Source: Thalassotalea sp. ND16A (GTDB lineage: Bacteria; Pseudomonadota; Gammaproteobacteria; Enterobacterales; Alteromonadaceae). Taken from it: DNA of 64,000 bases. The stretch spans positions 124,001-188,000 of the forward strand of contig NZ_JQDZ01000048.1 of assembly GCF_000764205.1 (NCBI RefSeq), given 5' to 3'. The translations under genes and the position numbers were made by a program. The notes under the pieces were generated by a model, which was not told the origin of the DNA, did not search any database, and saw nothing but the letters and a program-made list of their open reading frames with translations. Shown in pieces: positions 8,060 through 17,206 of the stretch (positions are counted from its first letter, which is position 1; the number at the start of each line of letters is the position of its first letter).

Positions 8060-10330
8060 ATGGCTAAACTACATAATCTTGGTTTTCCCCGCATCGGCGA
8101 AAACCGACAATTAAAATTCGCGCTTGAGCATTATTGGCAAGGCAAAATTGACCAACAGACGTTGCAAGACAATGCGCAAGCAATCAGAGCAAAGAACCTA
8201 AAACTCCAGCAACATCTGGATTTTGCCCAGGTTGGAGATTTTTCTTTTTACGATCATGTTCTTGATACCAGCTTCTTGCTTGGTAACGTGCCTAAGCGAG
8301 CGGATCGTGATGGCGAAAATACTTTAGATGATTATTTCCGCTTAGCACGTGGACAAGCACCGGGTGATACTAGTTGTTGCGGTATTGCCGCAGGTGAAAT
8401 GACCAAGTGGTTTGATACTAACTATCACTATATTGTTCCTGAATTTTGCCAGCAAACCTCGTTTGAACTGAATGCGGATAAGTTAATTAAACAAATAAAC
8501 GAAGCCCGGGCGAAAGGCTTTGTCACCAAACCAGTGATCTTAGGGCCAGTGACCTATTTGTGGCTAGGTAAAGCCAAAGACGAAAGTAACCCGCTGCACT
8601 TACTGGATACCTTACTCCCGGTTTATCAACAGCTGTTAACCAAACTGGCAAAATTAGGCATCGAATGGGTACAGTTTGATGAACCAGCGTTGGTCACTGA
8701 TTTAGACAACGAATGGTTGCTGGCGTATCGTTATGCTTATCAATATTTAAAAGAGCGACAAGTTAAAATATTACTCACCACCTATTTTGGGGCATTGGCA
8801 AGTAATTTACCGACCGCCTGCCAATTACCGGTAGACGGAATTCATCTTGATGCGATTAAAGGCAAAGCAGATATTGCGCAAATTTTACCGCAATTAAGTG
8901 AGCAACAAGTGTTATCACTGGGCGTCATTGACGGTCGCAATATTTGGAAAACCGAACTCAACAAAGTACTGGATTTTATTGAACCGATAGCCGAACAGCT
9001 TGGTGATAGATTGTGGTTGGCGCCGTCGTGTTCTTTACTGCATGTGCCGGTTGATTTGGATGTGGAAAACAATATTCCCGAAGAAGTAAAAAACTGGTTA
9101 GCCTTTGCTAAGCAAAAACTCAATGAATTAACTGTTTTGGGCAAAGCGCTAAAGTTTGGTCGTGAAAGCGTAGCCACAGAACTGGCCGAGAATACTCGCT
9201 GCTTAGTCGCAAGAACCTCTTCTGCGTTGGTAAACAATGACGCGGTGCGCCAGGCGGTACAACAAGTACGGGCAGAAGATAGCCAGCGTCAATCGCCCTA
9301 CCCACAACGTGCCGTGTTACAGCAAAGCAAATTAAAGTTACCACGGTTTCCAACCACCACCATAGGCTCATTTCCGCAAACCAGTGAGATCAGAGCCACG
9401 CGTCGAGAATTTAAGCAAAACAAAATTGACTTAAGCAGTTATCAACAGAAAATTAAAACTGAGATCAAGCAATGTATCGAAATTCAGGAAGAATTACAGC
9501 TTGATGTATTGGTACATGGCGAAGCCGAACGTAACGACATGGTGGAATATTTTGGTGAGCAGCTTTCCGGTTTCGTCTTTAGCCAGTTTGGCTGGGTGCA
9601 AAGTTACGGTTCGCGTTGCGTCAAGCCACCAATTATTTATGGCGACGTGAGTCGACAAGGCAGCTTAACCTTAGACTGGACACTTTACGCACAGTCGTTA
9701 ACGAAAAAGCCGTTAAAAGGCATGCTCTCCGGGCCAGTGACCATATTGAACTGGTCTTTTGTTCGCGATGATCAGCCAAGAAGTGAAACTTGCCAGCAAA
9801 TTGCTTTGGCCATCCGTGACGAAGTTATTGACCTGGAAGCGGCCGGTATTGGCATCATTCAAATTGATGAGGCGGCATTGCGAGAAGGCTTACCTTTGCG
9901 TAAAAGCCAATGGCAAGATTACCTGACCTGGTCGGTAAATGCCTTCAAGCTTAGCGCCAATGGCGTACAGGACAGCACGCAAATACACACTCACATGTGT
10001 TATTCAGAATTTAATGACATCATCGAAGCCATTGCCAACATGGATGCCGATGTGATCACTATTGAAACATCTCGTTCCGATATGGAGTTGCTGGATGTGT
10101 TCGACCAGTTTGCTTACCCGAACCAAATTGGCCCGGGTGTTTATGATATTCACACGCCAAACATACCCACCGTTGATTCTATTGTGCAATTAATGAACAG
10201 CGCGAGCGAAAGAATTCCGGCAGAGCGGTTGTGGTTAAATCCTGATTGTGGTTTAAAAACCAGAGGCTGGCAGGAGGTAACGCCAGCACTGGAAAATATG
10301 ATGGCGGCAGCACAAATTTTACGTCAATAA
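8060..10330 (+). CDS. metE: Cobalamin-independent methionine synthase MetE
   Basis: A 756-residue enzyme that transfers a methyl group from 5-methyltetrahydropteroyl-triglutamate to homocysteine, the last step of methionine synthesis. Both halves of the MetE double barrel are present: the N-terminal half starts [19 protein letters not shown], and the catalytic half starts near TTIGSFPQT. The zinc ligands by position are His645 and Cys647 (HTHMCYSE), Glu669 and Cys730 ([11 protein letters not shown]), offset by four from the E. coli residues. Length agrees with the family (~755). The upstream Shine-Dalgarno is weak (GGATAG). Control by the divergent MetR is expected. A dispersed repeat begins directly at the stop codon. 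Confidence 0.98.
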   Translation: MAKLHNLGFPRIGENRQLKFALEHYWQGKIDQQTLQDNAQAIRAKNLKLQQHLDFAQVGDFSFYDHVLDTSFLLGNVPKRADRDGENTLDDYFRLARGQAPGDTSCCGIAAGEMTKWFDTNYHYIVPEFCQQTSFELNADKLIKQINEARAKGFVTKPVILGPVTYLWLGKAKDESNPLHLLDTLLPVYQQLLTKLAKLGIEWVQFDEPALVTDLDNEWLLAYRYAYQYLKERQVKILLTTYFGALASNLPTACQLPVDGIHLDAIKGKADIAQILPQLSEQQVLSLGVIDGRNIWKTELNKVLDFIEPIAEQLGDRLWLAPSCSLLHVPVDLDVENNIPEEVKNWLAFAKQKLNELTVLGKALKFGRESVATELAENTRCLVARTSSALVNNDAVRQAVQQVRAEDSQRQSPYPQRAVLQQSKLKLPRFPTTTIGSFPQTSEIRATRREFKQNKIDLSSYQQKIKTEIKQCIEIQEELQLDVLVHGEAERNDMVEYFGEQLSGFVFSQFGWVQSYGSRCVKPPIIYGDVSRQGSLTLDWTLYAQSLTKKPLKGMLSGPVTILNWSFVRDDQPRSETCQQIALAIRDEVIDLEAAGIGIIQIDEAALREGLPLRKSQWQDYLTWSVNAFKLSANGVQDSTQIHTHMCYSEFNDIIEAIANMDADVITIETSRSDMELLDVFDQFAYPNQIGPGVYDIHTPNIPTVDSIVQLMNSASERIPAERLWLNPDCGLKTRGWQEVTPALENMMAAAQILRQ

Positions 10331-10468
10331 AGCTACGAGCAACGAGCTACTGGCCACGGGCTGTGTATTTGATGAATTGACCTATCGTGTAACAATACCA
10401 AGTCTGCCCGAAGCTCATAGCCCGAAGCTATTAATATTTTCTGCTTATACCCGGTTGGCAGTAAGCCT
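10331..10468 (+). repeat. Dispersed intergenic repeat, copy B
   Basis: It begins one base after the metE stop. The head (CAACGAGCTACTGGCCACGG) is the reverse of copy A. The core contains TGTAACAATACC and GCCCGAAGCTCATAGCC, and the tail has CTTATACCCG. It is followed at ~10508 by copy C in the same orientation, so the 310-base metE-M20 spacer is essentially filled by two repeat units and holds no gene. Confidence 0.8.
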
Positions 10469-10507
10469 TTTGATAGGATTTGTTTAGTGTCCCGTCCATC
10501 AATTTTA

Positions 10508-10640
10508 GTAACTGGTTGGCGGGGTTTTAACCTCGCGTACTTTAATGTATTCACCTATCGTGTAACAATACGAATGCTGCCCGAAGCCCGTAGCCAGAAG
10601 CTATTAATCTTTTCTACTTATACCCGACAGGCAGGACGCC
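10508..10640 (+). repeat. Dispersed intergenic repeat, copy C
   Basis: A second unit of the family, closest to copy D at ~59.65 kb: both share AACTGGTTGGCGGGG, CACCTATC-TTGTAACAATAC, TGCCCGAAG, AGCCAGAAG and CTACTTATACCCGACAGG. It ends exactly where the stop codon of the convergent M20 peptidase gene begins (10641-10643). Confidence 0.8.
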
Positions 10641-12125
10641 TTATGAGGGAGATGGGGCTTCGTTATCAAACGATACCTTGCGCAATAATTCATGAAAGTA
10701 TTGAATGCCTTGCACGTAATCGACTATTTTTATCCGTTCATCAATGCCATGTACGGTTTTTCGAATATCAGGAGTTAACTTTATCATTAAAAATCGATAA
10801 ACCGAATCGGTTAACGGATAAAAATACTTCGAATCTGTACCTCCCATTACCAAGTATGGCGCCACTAAAGTTTCTGGTTCAAACTCTCTGATGGTTTGCG
10901 CAATCCATTTATAACCATCCGACTCAATACTGGAAACCGGTGATGGGTCATTGTTCATAAACACTTCGTAAGTGACGCGTTTATCATCAACAATGCGTTC
11001 AACATCGGCTAATACCGTTTTCCAGGTTTCACCTGGTAATATTCTCAGATTTACCACCACACTGGCTTTCGTCGGCAAAATATTCGACTTACTGCTGCCC
11101 TTCATCATGGTGACTGCTGTGGTGGTACGCAAACCGCCAGCGGTACTTTGATTGGCCAATAATTGTTGCTTAACGACTGGAGCTAACAGCCATTGATTGG
11201 CCATCGCAAAGCGGGTGTAAAAATCGGCATAACTGCCAATCGCATCGAAGGTTGTGTTGGTATAACGTAAGGTTGCCGGAAACTTATTATTCTCTAATTT
11301 TACTATTGCCTGTGCCAGTATGCCGGGGCCGGTATTTTCTGGAGGCATCGACGAATGTCCGCCCGGACGCTCTGCAATTAAACGAATATTGATAAAGCCT
11401 TTCTCAGCAATACCAATAATGCCTACTGGTTGAGAAACGGTTTTAATATAACCTTTTAAAATTGCCCCGCCTTCATCGAGCACAAACTCAAAATTCACTC
11501 CAAGCTGTTGAAAGTATTCGGCCACTTTTTTGGCGCCTTGACTGCCACCAATCTCTTCATCATGACCAAAAGCAAAATATACGGTACGCTTCGGCGGTTT
11601 ACCTGAAGCCAAGCTAAGCTCCATAGCTTCCATCAGCGCCATCACTGTGGCTTTATCATCTAAGGCGCCCCGCCCCCATATTTGGTTATCATCGACCACG
11701 CCCGCAAACGCTTCATGGGTCCATTTGTCTGCGGTATCTTGGTCCACAGGCACTACGTCCATATGGCCCATAAATAGAGCGGGTTTTAAGCTAGTGTCGG
11801 TACCCTGAAATTTGTATACCAATGAGTAGTTATTAATGATTTCTCGGCTGGCAACAGCATGCACAATGGGAAAGCTGGCTTGCAAATGCTGGTGAAAAGC
11901 CAAAAACGGTTCAGCGAGAACTGGCGCCGGATAATCGTGGGAAATAGTGGCAATTTGAATCGCTTTCGAGAAATTAGACACCACTTTGTCTTGATCAACT
12001 GCGACTCTATTGCTGTGCTGTTGCGGATAATACTGCTGATCGGGATACATGGTATTGGCTCGATAAGTAGCCAGCAGAAAAATACCAATAACGGCTAACA
12101 CCAATAAACCTATTACTTTTTTCAT
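10641..12125 (-). CDS. M20 family metallopeptidase (carboxypeptidase S / PM20D1-like)
   Basis: A 494-residue peptidase of the M20 dizinc family, closest in layout to yeast carboxypeptidase S and animal PM20D1, which hydrolyse C-terminal residues or N-acyl amino acids. Residues 1-22 form an N-terminal membrane anchor or signal segment (MKKVIGLLVLAVIGIFLLAT). Metal and catalytic motifs are visible: MGHMDVVPV (zinc His/Asp), WGRGALDDK (bridging Asp), GHDEEIGG (catalytic Glu and zinc Glu) and a late TDSKYF. A lid/dimerisation domain sits between about 245 and 370, with RPGGHSSMPP at its start. It probably acts in the periplasm on peptides. The stop codon abuts a dispersed repeat. Confidence 0.9.
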   Translation of the reverse strand: MKKVIGLLVLAVIGIFLLATYRANTMYPDQQYYPQQHSNRVAVDQDKVVSNFSKAIQIATISHDYPAPVLAEPFLAFHQHLQASFPIVHAVASREIINNYSLVYKFQGTDTSLKPALFMGHMDVVPVDQDTADKWTHEAFAGVVDDNQIWGRGALDDKATVMALMEAMELSLASGKPPKRTVYFAFGHDEEIGGSQGAKKVAEYFQQLGVNFEFVLDEGGAILKGYIKTVSQPVGIIGIAEKGFINIRLIAERPGGHSSMPPENTGPGILAQAIVKLENNKFPATLRYTNTTFDAIGSYADFYTRFAMANQWLLAPVVKQQLLANQSTAGGLRTTTAVTMMKGSSKSNILPTKASVVVNLRILPGETWKTVLADVERIVDDKRVTYEVFMNNDPSPVSSIESDGYKWIAQTIREFEPETLVAPYLVMGGTDSKYFYPLTDSVYRFLMIKLTPDIRKTVHGIDERIKIVDYVQGIQYFHELLRKVSFDNEAPSPS

Positions 12126-12216
12126 TTTATTCTCAATAAGTTAGTAATACGTTTAAAACTTTAGCACAATATTATAATTATGCTTAAACCGACGAATTCA
12201 AGCCAAAAGTTAATAT

Positions 12217-12360
12217 TTAGATCACAAAAGCCATCACCACAATAACTAAGACAATCACCACTACCGTGTATAGAAAGATATTATCGGACCATTTTTCCGC
12301 TCTTTTTTCGGTTGCATGTTTAACTGGTTTTTTCTTGGCTTTTCTTATTTTTGCAGTCAT
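12217..12360 (-). CDS. Small basic single-pass membrane protein (47 aa)
   Basis: A 47-residue protein from the ATG at 12360, which has AAGGGA upstream; a longer frame to 12441 would add an unlikely extension. Residues 1-24 are strongly basic (MTAKIRKAKKKPVKH), followed by one transmembrane helix (FLYTVVVIVLVIVVMAF) at the very C-terminus. This gives a cytoplasmic-tail, single-span topology. No family was recognised. It lies upstream of and divergent from another small membrane protein gene. Confidence 0.5.
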   Translation of the reverse strand: MTAKIRKAKKKPVKHATEKRAEKWSDNIFLYTVVVIVLVIVVMAFVI

Positions 12361-12586
12361 CCGTTTTCCCTTATTATTTTTGTTTTCAGTTAAAACCATA
12401 GCACTAATATTGCTCAGCTGCATTAGCGTAATTTCCAGCAAAATTCGCTTAATTAAATTTTTTCATGGAAAACTTGCTTATATTAAAATCATGTCATATG
12501 CTTATATGAAGACATACAAGAGATATTGATGAATATTCGACGCATCTCATTATCTCAGTTTGAAATTAATATCGGGAGGGTTCACC

Positions 12587-12844
12587 ATGAATGTTCTAAC
12601 TTTTAATGAAAAAACAAACCAACCGGCTACCGCAGTTGTTACAGAATCGCGGATAGTGTTTCGCCGGTTCAGAACACTAACAAAAATAACCATCACCTTA
12701 TTGATCTTTGTTGGTTTTTTCAATACTGCCATGAGTTCATCTGATATTTATTTCACTCTGGCATCGATGATATGGTTGTGGCAAAGTGCCCTGATAAAAA
12801 TTGAGTTTTCAATTTTTAAACAAATGATCAGTCTGTTCAGATAG
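12587..12844 (+). CDS. Small membrane protein of unknown function (85 aa)
   Basis: An 85-residue protein. The start at 12587 is supported by GGGAGGG six bases upstream, which rules against the longer frame from 12560. A hydrophilic N-terminus rich in Thr/Arg (ESRIVFRRFRTLTK) is followed by two probable helices (~34-50 and ~52-70). No family was recognised. The next gene on the same strand, a DUF945 protein, begins 170 bases later, so it is probably a separate unit. Confidence 0.5.
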   Translation: MNVLTFNEKTNQPATAVVTESRIVFRRFRTLTKITITLLIFVGFFNTAMSSSDIYFTLASMIWLWQSALIKIEFSIFKQMISLFR

Positions 12845-13013
12845 GGCAAGTACAACAGCAATTGAAACCTCTCTATTGAGTTGTTTTTTGCTTGCGATTA
12901 ATCTGCAGCTTTCTCCTAACCTTTATCCAAACTCGCCAATAAATCATGCTATTATCGACTTAGCTCATCATAAAAAACTAATAAAAAATATATTGGATAA
13001 GGAAATTTCTTCG

Positions 13014-14306
13014 ATGAAAAAACGCTTTATTGCCACCGCCGTAGTTGCCGGGCTGCTAGTAGCCCCTTACTTTTCTGGTCAACTTGCCGAAACAGAAATG
13101 CGTAATATGGTTGCCAAAATGCAAAGCATCCCAGGCGTTTCAGTTAGCATTGAGAACTACCACAGTGGCTGGTTCAATTCGACTGCCGATGTGGTACTAA
13201 ATTATAGTCAGGAAATTGATAGCCAGGTTGCTCCGCTGGAGATGAAAATAATCAGCAAGCAAAGCATGCAACATGGTCCCATTTTATCGCAATCTAATGG
13301 TCTGGGTTTTGGCTTGATTGATATCGCCTATGATTTTGATTTGACCCATAATCAAGGTGCCGCAGTTGAATTTACCCATAACTTTACCAAAGACAAGTTA
13401 GAATCATATATGCGTATTGGCTATACCGGCACCATGACTTCTTTTGTCAGCTTGCAACCAGTTCAAATTATGAGTGCTGATGGCAACTTTGATATCAAAG
13501 CGTTTGCTTTTGATTCCGTCTTTAGTCGTGATGGCCAATTACAATTTTCAGGTAATTGGCAAGGTCTCGACGTGACTAAGCTAGCCGAAAAGGTGATGTC
13601 GATAGGTGAAATGCAATTTTCAGCGGATCAGCAAGTGGTACGCGGCGATATTTTTAGCTATAACGCCCTGGCGTTAGGCGATAGCAACTTCTACATTAAA
13701 AACATTGAAATGATCGGCGCTACGGCTGCCGAAAGCGTAACGATTAACGATTTAACCGTACTCTCTACCAGTCACGAAGAAAATGGTTTTATGTATGCCG
13801 ATGTCGACATCAATATCGATAGTATTAACGCTATCGGACAAGAGTTTAGCAAGTTTGCTTATCAATTAAGTTTGAACAAATTAGATTTGGATGTCTATCA
13901 AGAGTTTCAAAATTTGATGATACAAAATAATGCTCAACAAGACCCTGATATGTTGATGATGCAGATGCAGGCAATGCTGCCGGAACTGTTAACTTCAGGC
14001 CCTGAACTTAAAATTACCAAGCTCGGCATGCAAACTGCGCAAGGTGAAATTGCTAGTCAGTTAAACATTCGCTTTGATCAAAGCGTATTAGACGTTAACA
14101 ATCCAATGACGATGTTTATGGCGCTGCAAGCCGATGCCAGTGGCAGAGCTCCCATTGAGTTTTTTAATAGCATCGGTATGCAGCAGAACATTGACCAGTT
14201 ACTTATGCAAAACATGCTGGTGCAAGACGAAGAGCAAGTGAAGTTTGATTTCACTTTTAGCGATGGTCAGGCATTGTTAAATGGCGAACCTGTGCCATTA
14301 GGCTAA
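13014..14306 (+). CDS. DUF945 (YdgA-like) exported or periplasmic protein
   Basis: A 430-residue protein of the YdgA/DUF945 family. The start at 13014 (MKKRFIATAVVAGLLVAPYF) gives a standard signal/anchor sequence with AAGGA upstream; the open frame extends back to 12876 without support. Family features include a conserved early stretch (VSIENYHSGWFNSTADV), in which a Gly-Trp-Phe follows a Tyr, then beta-rich sequence with repeated L.G.. and a Met/Gln-rich region around 340-370. The role of YdgA-like proteins is poorly defined; an envelope location is expected. A strong terminator follows at 14333-14367. Confidence 0.82.
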   Translation: MKKRFIATAVVAGLLVAPYFSGQLAETEMRNMVAKMQSIPGVSVSIENYHSGWFNSTADVVLNYSQEIDSQVAPLEMKIISKQSMQHGPILSQSNGLGFGLIDIAYDFDLTHNQGAAVEFTHNFTKDKLESYMRIGYTGTMTSFVSLQPVQIMSADGNFDIKAFAFDSVFSRDGQLQFSGNWQGLDVTKLAEKVMSIGEMQFSADQQVVRGDIFSYNALALGDSNFYIKNIEMIGATAAESVTINDLTVLSTSHEENGFMYADVDINIDSINAIGQEFSKFAYQLSLNKLDLDVYQEFQNLMIQNNAQQDPDMLMMQMQAMLPELLTSGPELKITKLGMQTAQGEIASQLNIRFDQSVLDVNNPMTMFMALQADASGRAPIEFFNSIGMQQNIDQLLMQNMLVQDEEQVKFDFTFSDGQALLNGEPVPLG

Positions 14307-14332
14307 TTATACCAAGTGCCTTGTTATAATAA

Positions 14333-14367
14333 AAAAAACCGTATTAACACAGTTAATACGGTTTTTT
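14333..14367. terminator. Bidirectional intrinsic terminator
   Basis: A perfect 15-bp stem (14333-14347 and 14353-14367) with loop CACAG. Each arm starts or ends in a run of six A or T, so a U-tract follows the stem on either strand. It separates the convergent DUF945 gene and the fah gene. Confidence 0.9.
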
Positions 14368-14408
14368 AAAAAGAGCGCTTTATAATTTTTGTGTTTTACT
14401 AGAACTAA

Positions 14409-15416
14409 CTAAGCTTGTACAACATCTTGGTTGATTTGGCCAAAGATAGATTGACCATCTTGGTTAAACATTTCAATTTGAATGTTGTCACCAAAACTCA
14501 TAAATGATGTCGACGGCTTACCATTTTCAATGGTTTCAATCATCCGGATTTCCGCGATGCAACTGTAACCTACGCCACCTTCAGCAACTGGTTTGCCTGG
14601 GCCATCGTTTAGTTTATTCGAAACTGTGCCTGAACCAATAACCGTACCCGCGGCTAATGGACGAGTTTTTGCCGCGTGCGCTACTAATTGACCGAAGTGA
14701 AAGGTCATATCAACGCCAGCTTCTGGCTTGCCAAATAGTTCGTTATTGTATTTAGAGCATAATGGTAAGTGTAACTTACCACCTTGCCATGCGTCCCCTA
14801 GTTCATTGGGTGTTACACATACCGGGCTGAATGCGCTCGAAGGTTTCGACTGGAAGAAACCAAAGCCTTTCGCCAATTCACCAGGGATTAAGCCACGTAA
14901 AGACACGTCATTGACGATCATTAGCAAATTGATGTGGTTTAATGCATCTGCCGCTGAAACGCCCATCGGCACATCACCGGTGATAATTGCAACTTCGGCT
15001 TCAAAGTCGATGCCAAAACCGTCAGATTGCGGCATCACGATGGGATCACGAGGTGCAAGGAAGCTGTCTGAGCCACCTTGATACATTAATGGTTCGGTCC
15101 AAAACGTAGCTGGCATTTCAGCATTTCTTGCTTTGCGTACCAACTCAACGTGATTCACATAAGCACTGCCATCAGCCCATTGAAAGGCACGTGGCAGTGG
15201 TGAGGCACATGTACTTTGCTCAAATGCTTCACCGGCAATAGCACCAGTTTCCAAATCATTAAAGCGTGCTTCAAGTTGTGGTTCTACCGTTTCCCAGTCA
15301 TCTAAAGCGGCTTGCATAGTCACAGCGATATCTGCTGCCGATGCCATTTTAGTTAAGCTGGAGTTCACTACATAAAGGGCGCCATCGCGACCTGATTTAA
15401 TACTTGCTAATTTCAT
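14409..15416 (-). CDS. Fumarylacetoacetate hydrolase family protein
   Basis: A 335-residue FAH-fold protein. In tyrosine breakdown this enzyme splits fumarylacetoacetate into fumarate and acetoacetate. Visible motifs include the metal site region DFEAEVAIITGDVP (Glu ligands), LLMIVNDVSLRGLIP, GFGFFQSKPSSAFSPV and the late GSGTVSN. Its length matches the shorter FAH type of Shewanella-like bacteria rather than the ~430-residue form. It is the last gene of a three-gene operon (hpd, VOC, fah): its ATG overlaps the upstream stop by one base (TAATG). Position after hpd supports the homogentisate route over other FAH-superfamily activities. Confidence 0.88.
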   Translation of the reverse strand: MKLASIKSGRDGALYVVNSSLTKMASAADIAVTMQAALDDWETVEPQLEARFNDLETGAIAGEAFEQSTCASPLPRAFQWADGSAYVNHVELVRKARNAEMPATFWTEPLMYQGGSDSFLAPRDPIVMPQSDGFGIDFEAEVAIITGDVPMGVSAADALNHINLLMIVNDVSLRGLIPGELAKGFGFFQSKPSSAFSPVCVTPNELGDAWQGGKLHLPLCSKYNNELFGKPEAGVDMTFHFGQLVAHAAKTRPLAAGTVIGSGTVSNKLNDGPGKPVAEGGVGYSCIAEIRMIETIENGKPSTSFMSFGDNIQIEMFNQDGQSIFGQINQDVVQA

Positions 15417-15961
15417 TATTTATCACCCGGAAAGTCTTCACCACTGTGTAACCATGCGGCATGGTTTGGTGCTTTTTTAGTAATTGCCCACTCATCAAGC
15501 ATAGCAGGAGCAACACGTTTTAATTCTTTTAACATGCTTGGCTTACCCGTATTGGCGGCCAGCTCAATTCGATGACCATTTGGATCAAAGAAGTAGATAG
15601 ATTTAAAGATAGTATGGTCGGTTGGGCCAAGCACATCAATACCTGCATCTTCTAATTTTTGTTTCGATGCAAATAGTTCATCCATCGACTCAACTTCAAA
15701 AGCAATGTGTTGTACCCACTCAGGTGTGTTAGTGTCTCGCCCCATAGGTGGTGAATTTGGAATTTCAAAAAACGCCAATACATTGCCCTGACCGGCATCC
15801 AAAAATACATGCATGTAAGGGTCAGGAGCTTTGGTTGAAGGAACTTCGTTTTCGGCAATCGCCAATTGAAATTCCATGCCCAATAAATCTCGATAGAATT
15901 CTACCGTTTCTTTAGCATCATTGCAGCGATATGCTACATGATGGATGCGCTTGATAGCCAT
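15416..15961 (-). CDS. Single-domain VOC (glyoxalase/extradiol fold) protein in the hpd operon
   Basis: A 181-residue vicinal-oxygen-chelate protein. One complete VOC module runs from IKRIHHVAYRC (residues 3-13) to DPNGHRIELAA (126-136), followed by a ~45-residue tail ending HAAWLHSGEDFPGDK. Candidate metal ligands are His8, His85 (EWVQHIAFEV) and Glu133, the 2-His-1-Glu set of VOC metalloenzymes, including type I extradiol dioxygenases. It lies 10 bases after hpd and overlaps fah by one base, exactly where homogentisate dioxygenase and maleylacetoacetate isomerase genes are often found. Its reaction is unknown; a role in aromatic catabolism is inferred from position only. Confidence 0.85.
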   Translation of the reverse strand: MAIKRIHHVAYRCNDAKETVEFYRDLLGMEFQLAIAENEVPSTKAPDPYMHVFLDAGQGNVLAFFEIPNSPPMGRDTNTPEWVQHIAFEVESMDELFASKQKLEDAGIDVLGPTDHTIFKSIYFFDPNGHRIELAANTGKPSMLKELKRVAPAMLDEWAITKKAPNHAAWLHSGEDFPGDK

Positions 15962-15971
15962 AATCTACCTC

Positions 15972-17048
15972 TTACTTGTCTTGACCGATGACACCGCGTT
16001 CAATTTGGTCACGTTCAATCGATTCAAATAATGCTTTAAAGTTACCTTCACCAAAGCCTTCGTCTTCTTTACGTTGAATAAATTCAAAGAATACCGGACC
16101 TAATAACGTGTCAGAGAAGATTTGCAATAATAAACGTGGCTTGCCATCACCCGTTGTGCCATCGACTAAAATGCCACGTGGTTGTAATTGGTCAATTGGT
16201 TCACCGTGACCAGGAAGACGATCTTCTAACATGTCATAGTAAGTGCCCGGTGGAGCGGTCATAAACTTGATGCCTTGCGCCTTAAGTTTATCCCAACAAG
16301 CAACAATATCGTCACAGGCAAAAGCGATATGCTGAATACCTTCACCGTTATATTTCATTAGGTACTCTTCAATTTGACCGCCGCCGCCAGCTTCTTCGTT
16401 TAATGGAATACGAATTTTTCCATCAGGAGCTGTCATTGCTTTTGAGGTTAAGCCGGTGTATTCACCTTTAATATCGAAGTAACGAATCTCACGGAAGTTA
16501 AATAAGTTCTCGTAGTATTCAGCCCAATACGCCATACGACCACGATAAACGTTATGGGTTAAGTGATCTAAGGTATGGAAACCACAGCCTTCTGGGTTAC
16601 GGTCAACACCTTCAAGCCAGTCAAAATCAATATCATAAATGGTATTAGTGCCTTCATATCTGTCGATTAGATACAAAGTAGCACCGCCGATGCCTTTAAT
16701 CGCGGGTAAACGTAATTCCATTGGGCCAGTTGTTACTTCAACAGGTTGAGCGCCTTGCTCAATAGCACGTTCATAAGCGGCTCTCGCATCTTTCACACGA
16801 AATGCCATGCCACATGCTGATGGACCATGTTCCTGGGCATAGTAATCCGCGTGGCTTTTGGGTTCGTAGTTGCTGATTAAGTTGATGTCGCCTTGACGCC
16901 ATAATTCAACTTGCTTTGATTTGTGCTTAGCAACAAGGGTAAAACCCATAGACTCAAACACCGGTTCTAAAATGCCGCGCTCTGGCGCCGTAAATTCTAC
17001 AAATTCAAAGCCGTCCAGGCCCATCGGGTTTTCAAATAAATCAGCCAT
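15972..17048 (-). CDS. hpd: 4-Hydroxyphenylpyruvate dioxygenase
   Basis: A 358-residue Fe(II) enzyme that converts 4-hydroxyphenylpyruvate to homogentisate in tyrosine catabolism. The start at 17048 ([10 protein letters not shown]) has GGAG seven bases upstream, and numbering from it puts the iron ligands at His162 (LDHLTHNV), His240 (GIQHIAF) and Glu322 ([11 protein letters not shown]). To my knowledge this numbering equals that of the 358-residue Pseudomonas enzyme. The conserved C-terminal [18 protein letters not shown] is present. First gene of the hpd-VOC-fah operon and divergent from a marR gene with paired operators, so regulation by that repressor is likely. Homogentisate may be oxidised to brown pyomelanin if downstream steps are slow. 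Confidence 0.97.
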   Translation of the reverse strand: MADLFENPMGLDGFEFVEFTAPERGILEPVFESMGFTLVAKHKSKQVELWRQGDINLISNYEPKSHADYYAQEHGPSACGMAFRVKDARAAYERAIEQGAQPVEVTTGPMELRLPAIKGIGGATLYLIDRYEGTNTIYDIDFDWLEGVDRNPEGCGFHTLDHLTHNVYRGRMAYWAEYYENLFNFREIRYFDIKGEYTGLTSKAMTAPDGKIRIPLNEEAGGGGQIEEYLMKYNGEGIQHIAFACDDIVACWDKLKAQGIKFMTAPPGTYYDMLEDRLPGHGEPIDQLQPRGILVDGTTGDGKPRLLLQIFSDTLLGPVFFEFIQRKEDEGFGEGNFKALFESIERDQIERGVIGQDK

Positions 17049-17146
17049 GTTTTTCTCCGTGTTCATTCACTGCAATAACTATAGTCCTAGTTTAGGGAAT
17101 AGTTTAAAAATTGATTGCCGTGACGTTTATAATTAATATGTTATTA

Positions 17147-17187
17147 TTAGTTTCAGATGAAACTATATTAGTTGCGTTGGTAACTAA
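17147..17187. promoter_or_regulatory. Two adjacent 20-bp MarR-type operators
   Basis: TTAGTTTCAGATGAAACTAT (17147-17166) and TTAGTTGCGTTGGTAACTAA (17168-17187) share the pattern TTAGTTnC-N4-GnAACTAw. Their centres are 21 bp apart, two helical turns, so dimers would bind one face of the DNA. They sit in the hpd/marR spacer, just before the marR start at 17207. Confidence 0.7.
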
Positions 17188-17206
17188 TTACAATCAAGGT
17201 ATGTTT

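Noticed and set aside
10333-10891. Open frames crossing the metE-M20 spacer on both strands
   Set aside because: They run through two repeat units and into the antisense side of the M20 gene; no start signals or family resemblance.
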